Shown in pieces: positions 58,803-64,000 of a stretch of 64,000 nt of DNA. Position 1 is the stretch's first letter. Every line of letters begins with the position of its first letter. The notes under the pieces were generated by a model. The model was not told the origin of the DNA and did not search any database. It was given only the letters and a program-made list of their open reading frames with translations. The position numbers and the translations under genes were made by a program. Source of the stretch: Azospirillum oleiclasticum (GTDB taxonomy: Bacteria > Pseudomonadota > Alphaproteobacteria > Azospirillales > Azospirillaceae); assembly GCF_013423485.1 (NCBI RefSeq), contig NZ_JABFFR010000030.1, positions 60,901-124,900 of the forward strand, read 5' to 3'.

Positions 58803-61800
58803 CTACGGGGCGAAGCCGTGCTTTACCAGCTCGTCGAAGCTCCGCGGCTGGACGGTGTCGGCGAGGGTGCCCAGCATGTCGCCGACATGGGTGAAGAAGA
58901 ACCCCATCTGGCGCAGCGCGTGGTGGTCGTGATCGCCGAGGATGGTGGTGCCATGCTCCTTCACCGCGTCGTCCAGCTCCTTGTGCTGGGTCTTCCAGTG
59001 GATGGCGTGGCCGAGGCGGTCGCGCGCCGTCCAGATCGTCGCGCAGGGCAGGGTGTAGACGCGCACGGTGCGGCGGAACAGCTCCGTGTCGTGCTTGCAG
59101 TTCCGCCAGATCTCGCTCAGCTCGAACATGCAGGCGGGGGAGCGCAGGTACTTTTCGCTGAGGATGACGAACACCCGGCTACCGGCCCCCAGCCGGCGCA
59201 TGAAGCCGCTGATGGAATCGCCGTGGCTCAGCGCCTTCTTGTCGCGGAGGATGGGGTTGCCGGTGGCCTCGGCGGCGGCGCAGAGCCGGTCCACGACCGC
59301 CTCCCGCTCCCGCCCCTCCGGGGTGTCGTTGTCGCTCCAGGCGTAGGACACGTACCAATCGCGGTCCAGGGTGGGTTCCTGCGAGAAGGTCATCGGGCGC
59401 TCCGGCTCAACGGGTGGGGCGGCCGGCGGCCGGTCCGACGGCTCGGGGTGCAGGGACAGGCGCCGCTGCTGCTCTTCGACCAGGTCGACCAGCCAAGCCA
59501 GCAGCTCAGCCGCGGCGCCGCATTGCGTGCGGACGATGATCTCCCCCTGCCAGGGGCCGGTCATCCGCTCCTCGATGAGGAAGCGGCTGCGGGTCTCCGC
59601 CTCGTAGCCGCAGAGCCCGCCCTGCCAGTAGAGCGCGCTCGGCCCTGCCCGCTCGCCCAGCTCGGCCATGATGGCGCGGATCAGCCCGCCATGCAGCAGC
59701 GGGTGTTTGAACACCCGCGTTTCGGTGGTGACGCCTTCGTACCATTGGGCGACGACGACGCCCTCGTCCCGCTCCGGCAGCAGATCCGGGGCAATGTACT
59801 CCTCTTCTTCATTGTCCTCGCCGAACACGCGGTGGCGGAAGGCGATGCCGCAGGAGCGCATGAGGCTGAGGAACAGCCGGCGGTCGTCGTCGCCATAGCC
59901 GGCCCACACGGTGTGGGCGAGGTCGTCGAGGGTGAAGCGCCCGCGGTAGCGGTCGCGGATCAGGCGGTAGGCGCCGCGGTCCCGGTCGAACACGGCGTAG
60001 ACTGCCTCCATCGCCCAGTTCTGGTCGAGCACGATGCGGTCGTCGAACAGGCCGGGGCGGTGCAGCACCGTGCCGGTGGCGTCCAGATATCGCAGCAGAA
60101 CCTCCGGCGCGGTGACCCCGCCCTCCTCCCGGCAGATCGCCTCGAACTCGGGTATGGTCAGCAGGCGCCGGCGCTCCGCCGCCGGCCGGTCCTGGTCCGC
60201 CGCCCGCATCGTTTCCAGCCGCAACTGCACCTTCCGCCACACCAGCCCGACCTGCGGGACCCCCAGCCGCTCCCGCTGCCACGCCACCGCGTCGGCCAGC
60301 GCCTCGGCCAGCGCCTCGAAGCCGCGCGGGGTGGCGGCGCTCACCCTCAGGCTGTGCAGGCAGCGGGCGGCGGCCATCCGCACCTCGTCGGCCGGTGGGC
60401 GGAGCGCGCCGGATCCCGGCGCGTCGCAGCGGGTCTGCACCACCAGCGTCGGGCTGGCCGGATGGCCCTGGTGCCGGGCGATGTCGAGCCAGTAGGGCAG
60501 CGGGTGGTTGCGGAAATTCAGCCCGCCATGGTCGTGGGGCGGCTCCCCCTCCATCGCCTCCGCCCACACCACGGCCAGCACGGCGGGGCTTTGCAGGAAC
60601 AGGGCGTGGGTCCCATGATAAATCTCCTGCCCGCCGAAATCCCACACCCACAGCCGGGTGTCCGGCAGGCCGGGCAGGGCGAGGTCGTCGATGCGGATGC
60701 CGTGGGTGGAGTCCGACACCGCCTCGAACCCCAGCCCCGCCAGCCGCCGCGCGATCTGCGTCTTCCCCACCCGCCCGTTGCCGAGCAGCAGCAGCTTCAC
60801 CCCCGGCACCACCGCCACCCCCGCCGCCAGATCGGCGAGGTAGGCGCGCAGGCGGGGGAGGCAGTTGTCTGTGAAGTCGGCCGAGAGGATTTCCGCAGGC
60901 ACCCCAGGAATGACGGTGGACTCCGCGACCATCCAAGTGAGCGACGTGTTGTCCAGAAGTGCGTCTGGCAAGCCGACCAGCAGACAGAACGAACATTCGA
61001 TGGTTTGGAGAGCCGAACAAGCGGTCAACGGCGCTAGGTCCGATACCATCGTCCCGGAACAGGTGAGGGATTGGAGGGTAGAACAAGCGGCCAATGGAGC
61101 CAAGTCCAACACAGGGGTGTTGGAGCAGTCAAGGGATTGGAGGGTAGCGCTGGCGCCCAGTGGCGTCAGGTCCAAAACCGCGGTGCCGGAACATGTGAGG
61201 AAATGGAGATTAGAACAGGCGGCCAGTGGCGCCAAGTCCGATACTGGTGTATCGCCACAGTCGAAGATTTGGATCGCATTGCAGGCGGCCAACGGCGTCA
61301 GGTCCGAGATCGAAGTGCCAGAGCACTTAACCCATCGGAGAGAATGGCAGTTGGCAACTGCCGCGAGGTTTGATACTGCAGTATTGTAAAAGAAGAGGTG
61401 TTCGAGGGCTGTGCAGGTGGCCAGCGGTGCCAAGTCCGACACTGTGGTATTGGAGCAGACGAAAATTTTGAGGGCTTTGCAGGTAGCCAATGGCGCCAAA
61501 TCCGATACCCTGGTATCGGCACAATTAAGGGATTCGAGGACGGGGCAGGCGGCCAGCGGTGTCAAGTCTGCGATCGGGGTGTCTGCGATTTTCAAGGTCC
61601 GCAGGCGCGGGATGGATCGGACGAAGTCCAGGGACGGTAGATCAGTACGATCAACGTCCAACCATTCGAGCCCGGTGAATACCGCAAGCCGGTGATAGCC
61701 GTTCCCAAAGCGGTTGCTCCTGGGTGAGACCTTAAGGCTACTCCCAAGTTCTATAAAATTATTCCCTAAATCCAACTCTCGCAGATGCGTCAGAGCGAAC

Positions 61801-61925
61801 AGCTCCTCCGGCAGATAGGGCAAACCCAGCCCGTTGAGGTCGAGGCGGCCGGTGCGCTGTTCCGCCTCCGCGGCGATGCGGGCGCGGGCGATGGCGAGGG
61901 GGTCGGTGGTGTCGGCGGGCGCCAT
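58803..61925 (-). CDS. Roco protein: LRR - Roc GTPase - COR - TIR domain
   Basis: A 1,040-residue multidomain protein. Residues 27-345 are leucine-rich repeats, about eight of them strongly alike with a 23-residue period (consensus SDLAPLAACSALQSLxCSxTxV). The Roc domain has the P-loop GNGRVGKT at 382-389, the diagnostic WDFGGQEIYHG at 428-438 and an atypical G4 motif QTRCD. The COR dimerisation region spans about 550-820. A proline-rich linker leads to a C-terminal TIR domain at about 856-1000 (DWYVSYAWSDND; VFVILSEKYLRSPACMFELSEIW), whose glutamates near 935-938 are candidates for NAD-cleaving catalysis. Roco proteins act as nucleotide-switched scaffolds; a TIR effector gives it the layout of an NLR-type immune sensor. 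The start at 61925 gives a soluble N terminus. Confidence 0.85.
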   Translation of the reverse strand: MAPADTTDPLAIARARIAAEAEQRTGRLDLNGLGLPYLPEELFALTHLRELDLGNNFIELGSSLKVSPRSNRFGNGYHRLAVFTGLEWLDVDRTDLPSLDFVRSIPRLRTLKIADTPIADLTPLAACPVLESLNCADTRVSDLAPLATCKALKIFVCSNTTVSDLAPLATCTALEHLFFYNTAVSNLAAVANCHSLRWVKCSGTSISDLTPLAACNAIQIFDCGDTPVSDLAPLAACSNLHFLTCSGTAVLDLTPLGASATLQSLDCSNTPVLDLAPLAACSTLQSLTCSGTMVSDLAPLTACSALQTIECSFCLLVGLPDALLDNTSLTWMVAESTVIPGVPAEILSADFTDNCLPRLRAYLADLAAGVAVVPGVKLLLLGNGRVGKTQIARRLAGLGFEAVSDSTHGIRIDDLALPGLPDTRLWVWDFGGQEIYHGTHALFLQSPAVLAVVWAEAMEGEPPHDHGGLNFRNHPLPYWLDIARHQGHPASPTLVVQTRCDAPGSGALRPPADEVRMAAARCLHSLRVSAATPRGFEALAEALADAVAWQRERLGVPQVGLVWRKVQLRLETMRAADQDRPAAERRRLLTIPEFEAICREEGGVTAPEVLLRYLDATGTVLHRPGLFDDRIVLDQNWAMEAVYAVFDRDRGAYRLIRDRYRGRFTLDDLAHTVWAGYGDDDRRLFLSLMRSCGIAFRHRVFGEDNEEEEYIAPDLLPERDEGVVVAQWYEGVTTETRVFKHPLLHGGLIRAIMAELGERAGPSALYWQGGLCGYEAETRSRFLIEERMTGPWQGEIIVRTQCGAAAELLAWLVDLVEEQQRRLSLHPEPSDRPPAAPPVEPERPMTFSQEPTLDRDWYVSYAWSDNDTPEGREREAVVDRLCAAAEATGNPILRDKKALSHGDSISGFMRRLGAGSRVFVILSEKYLRSPACMFELSEIWRNCKHDTELFRRTVRVYTLPCATIWTARDRLGHAIHWKTQHKELDDAVKEHGTTILGDHDHHALRQMGFFFTHVGDMLGTLADTVQPRSFDELVKHGFAP

Positions 61926-62075
61926 GGGTCCGGGCGGTGGCGGGCGGGGGTGCCCGCAGTGTAGACCGGCGTGGCCGACGATGGGAAGATCGCGGATCGG
62001 TGGCGGGCGGGGCGGCGGCTCGCGCACGGGGACCGCCGCGCCGGGGCCGCTGCCGCCGCCCGGCATCGCCGGCCT

Positions 62076-63620
62076 CTACACCCGGCGCTCGCGGCCCTGC
62101 CAGTAATGGTCGCGGATGCTGCGTTTCAGCACCTTGCCGACCGGACTGCGCGGCAGCGGGTCCCAGAAGGTGATCTGTTTGGGGGTCTTCACCCCACCCA
62201 GCCGCTCGCGGCAGAGGGTGGCGATCTCCTCCGCGGTGGCGGCGGCGCCGGGCTTGAGCTGGATGCAGGCGGTGACCGCCTCGCCCCACTTGTCGTCGGG
62301 CACGCCGACCACCGCGCAATCCTCGACCGCCGGGTGGCTCCAGATCACCTGTTCGATCTCGGAGGGGTAGATGTTGAAGCCGCCGGAGATGATCATGTCG
62401 CGCTTGCGGTCGACGATGTAGACGAAGCCGTCGGCGTCGCGGTAGCCGAGATCCCCGGTGTGGTGCCAGCCATGGGCCGAGGCCTCGGCGGTCGCCTGCG
62501 GGTTCTTGTAATAGCCCTGCATGACCAGGGCGCCGCGCACCACGATCTCCCCCACCTGCCCGTTCGGCAGCAGGGTGCCGTCCTCGTCCATGATCGCCAC
62601 GGGGGTCAGCAGGCCGGGCCGCCCGCAGCTCGCCAGCCGCTTCTCCAGCGCCGGGTCGCCGAGCACGAGGTGATCGCGCGGCGGCAGGATGGTGCAGAAC
62701 ATCGGCGCCTCCGCCTGCCCGAAGCTCTGGGCCATGACCGGGCCGAAGACCGCCATCGCCTCCTTCAGCTTCTCCACCGACATCGGGGCGGCGGCGTAGA
62801 TCAGGTAGCGCAGCGAGGCGTAGTCGTAGGAACGCACGGCGGGGTGCGCCAGCAGCATGTAGATGGCGGTCGGCGGCAGGAACAGGTGGGTGACGCGGTA
62901 ACGGCCGATGGCCTCCATCACCGCCAGCGGGTCGAAGGCCGGCAGGATGACGTTGGTGGCCCCGGACGCCATCAGCATCATCGCCAGCCCGCCGGCCGCG
63001 TGGGTCATCGGTGCCACCACCAGATGCACCGGCGGCACGTCGCTGGGCAGGGTGGCGTGCAGGTTGGCGATCATCGCCATCCAGGTCAGGTTGGTCCACA
63101 CCGCACCCTTGGGCAGGCCGGTGGTGCCGCCGGTGGGGAAGATGGCGGTGACCGCGTCCAGGGCGGAGGCGCGGATCGGGGTGTGGTCTGGCTGGCCGTC
63201 GACCAGCGCCGCCACGCTGTCGGGACCGTCGCCGTCGATGCGCAGGAAGCGGCGGATGCCGGGGCAGCGCTCGCGGAAGGCCGCCACCTTCTCGTCGAAC
63301 TGGCCGTGCCAGAACAGCACCTCCACATCGAAGCTGCCGAGGATGTGGACGTTCTCGTCCACCCCGTTGCGGGCGTTCACCGGCACCCAGACGCCGCCGG
63401 CCCGGGCGATGCCGAGGATGCATTCGAAGGCGCGGCCGAGGTTGGGGCTGTAGACGGCGGCCTTGGTGCCCTCGGGAAAACCGCCGGCGATCAGGCCGTT
63501 GGCGATCCGGTGGCTCTGCGCCTGGACCTCGGCGAAGGTCCGGGTGGCCTCGTCATCGATCAGGAAGGGGCGCGCCGGGTCGAGCGCGACGCCCCGGTCG
63601 AAGAAGTCGATCAACCTCAT
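62076..63620 (-). CDS. AMP-dependent acyl-CoA synthetase/ligase
   Basis: A 514-residue ANL-superfamily enzyme. The phosphate-binding motif FPTGGTTGLPKG is at about 161-172, A5 is SFGQAEA, A7 is HHTGDLGYRD, and the C-terminal catalytic lysine is in PRSPVGKVLKR near residue 500. It activates a carboxylic acid with ATP and CoA. With the ATP-dependent carboxylase and the thiolase nearby, it could form the CoA thioester of the carboxylated ketone, as benzoylacetate-CoA ligase does in acetophenone degradation. It is upstream of the Roco-TIR gene on the same strand, with a 150-base gap. Substrate inferred. Confidence 0.88.
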   Translation of the reverse strand: MRLIDFFDRGVALDPARPFLIDDEATRTFAEVQAQSHRIANGLIAGGFPEGTKAAVYSPNLGRAFECILGIARAGGVWVPVNARNGVDENVHILGSFDVEVLFWHGQFDEKVAAFRERCPGIRRFLRIDGDGPDSVAALVDGQPDHTPIRASALDAVTAIFPTGGTTGLPKGAVWTNLTWMAMIANLHATLPSDVPPVHLVVAPMTHAAGGLAMMLMASGATNVILPAFDPLAVMEAIGRYRVTHLFLPPTAIYMLLAHPAVRSYDYASLRYLIYAAAPMSVEKLKEAMAVFGPVMAQSFGQAEAPMFCTILPPRDHLVLGDPALEKRLASCGRPGLLTPVAIMDEDGTLLPNGQVGEIVVRGALVMQGYYKNPQATAEASAHGWHHTGDLGYRDADGFVYIVDRKRDMIISGGFNIYPSEIEQVIWSHPAVEDCAVVGVPDDKWGEAVTACIQLKPGAAATAEEIATLCRERLGGVKTPKQITFWDPLPRSPVGKVLKRSIRDHYWQGRERRV

Positions 63621-63662
63621 CGCGGTCGTCTCCGGTTGGATTGGGTGTTGGGTCGGGTCGGG

Positions 63663-64000
<338 letters not shown>

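Noticed and set aside
60890..61620. Regular repeats that could be read as a CRISPR-like or tandem array
   Set aside because: The 69-base period is in frame with 23-residue leucine-rich repeats of the Roco gene and there are no unique spacers; it is coding repeat structure.

Overview
The window is very GC-rich, densely coded DNA with long spurious reading frames on the opposite strand of nearly every gene. There are no rRNA or tRNA genes, and I saw no CRISPR array or recognisable transposase. Three TRAP uptake systems, NitT/Tau- and branched-chain-type ABC components, many sugar-acid enzymes and GntR/LysR/LacI/MarR regulators suggest a free-living or plant-associated alphaproteobacterium of the Azospirillum/Rhodospirillales kind, probably an accessory region or chromid. 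That placement is an inference from gene content and base composition.

Region 1 (1-9.2 kb): an unidentified pair of genes, then a minus-strand sugar-acid operon (2-hydroxyacid dehydrogenase, IdnD-like and IdnO-like dehydrogenases, a mannonate-dehydratase-like enolase-superfamily enzyme and a TRAP transporter) with a divergent GntR regulator. Region 2 (9.2-18.2 kb): a MarR-acetyltransferase pair with a clear promoter/operator, a LysR, a second TRAP operon joined to a HIBADH-type dehydrogenase, an ABM monooxygenase and a homoserine-dehydrogenase-like oxidoreductase, and another LysR. Region 3 (18.2-25.7 kb): RraA-like aldolase, sugar-acid dehydratase, beta-propeller lactonase and an ABC transporter, with a divergent GntR and a perfect 18-bp palindrome between. 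Region 4 (25.8-34.1 kb): a glycoside operon (GH2, TRAP, GH31) with a divergent LacI and operator-like sites.

Region 5 (34.1-64 kb) is the most unusual. A MalT-like LuxR regulator faces a minus-strand set of four subunits matching the alpha, alpha-prime, beta and gamma subunits of acetophenone-carboxylase-type enzymes, preceded by an SCPx-type thiolase. Between the thiolase and the carboxylase genes lies an AT-rich segment of about 1.3 kb bounded by exact 12-bp direct repeats. It carries one gene with a PD-(D/E)XK nuclease-like motif. Upstream are the remains of an acyl-CoA dehydrogenase gene (its first ~30 and last ~20 codons joined out of frame), an SDR, an RND/MMPL exporter, two Tat-signal DUF1329 paralogues, a YCF48-like protein and a DUF1302 outer-membrane protein. 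An acyl-CoA ligase and a LivF fragment close the window. Together these look like uptake, carboxylation, CoA activation and thiolysis of a hydrophobic ketone or acid.

Inside this catabolic block sits a 1,040-residue LRR-Roc-COR-TIR protein (a bacterial Roco protein with a C-terminal TIR domain). It has the architecture of an NLR-like sensor and is the best candidate here for an undescribed immune or cell-death system. The PD-(D/E)XK gene on its repeat-bounded insert is the second candidate.
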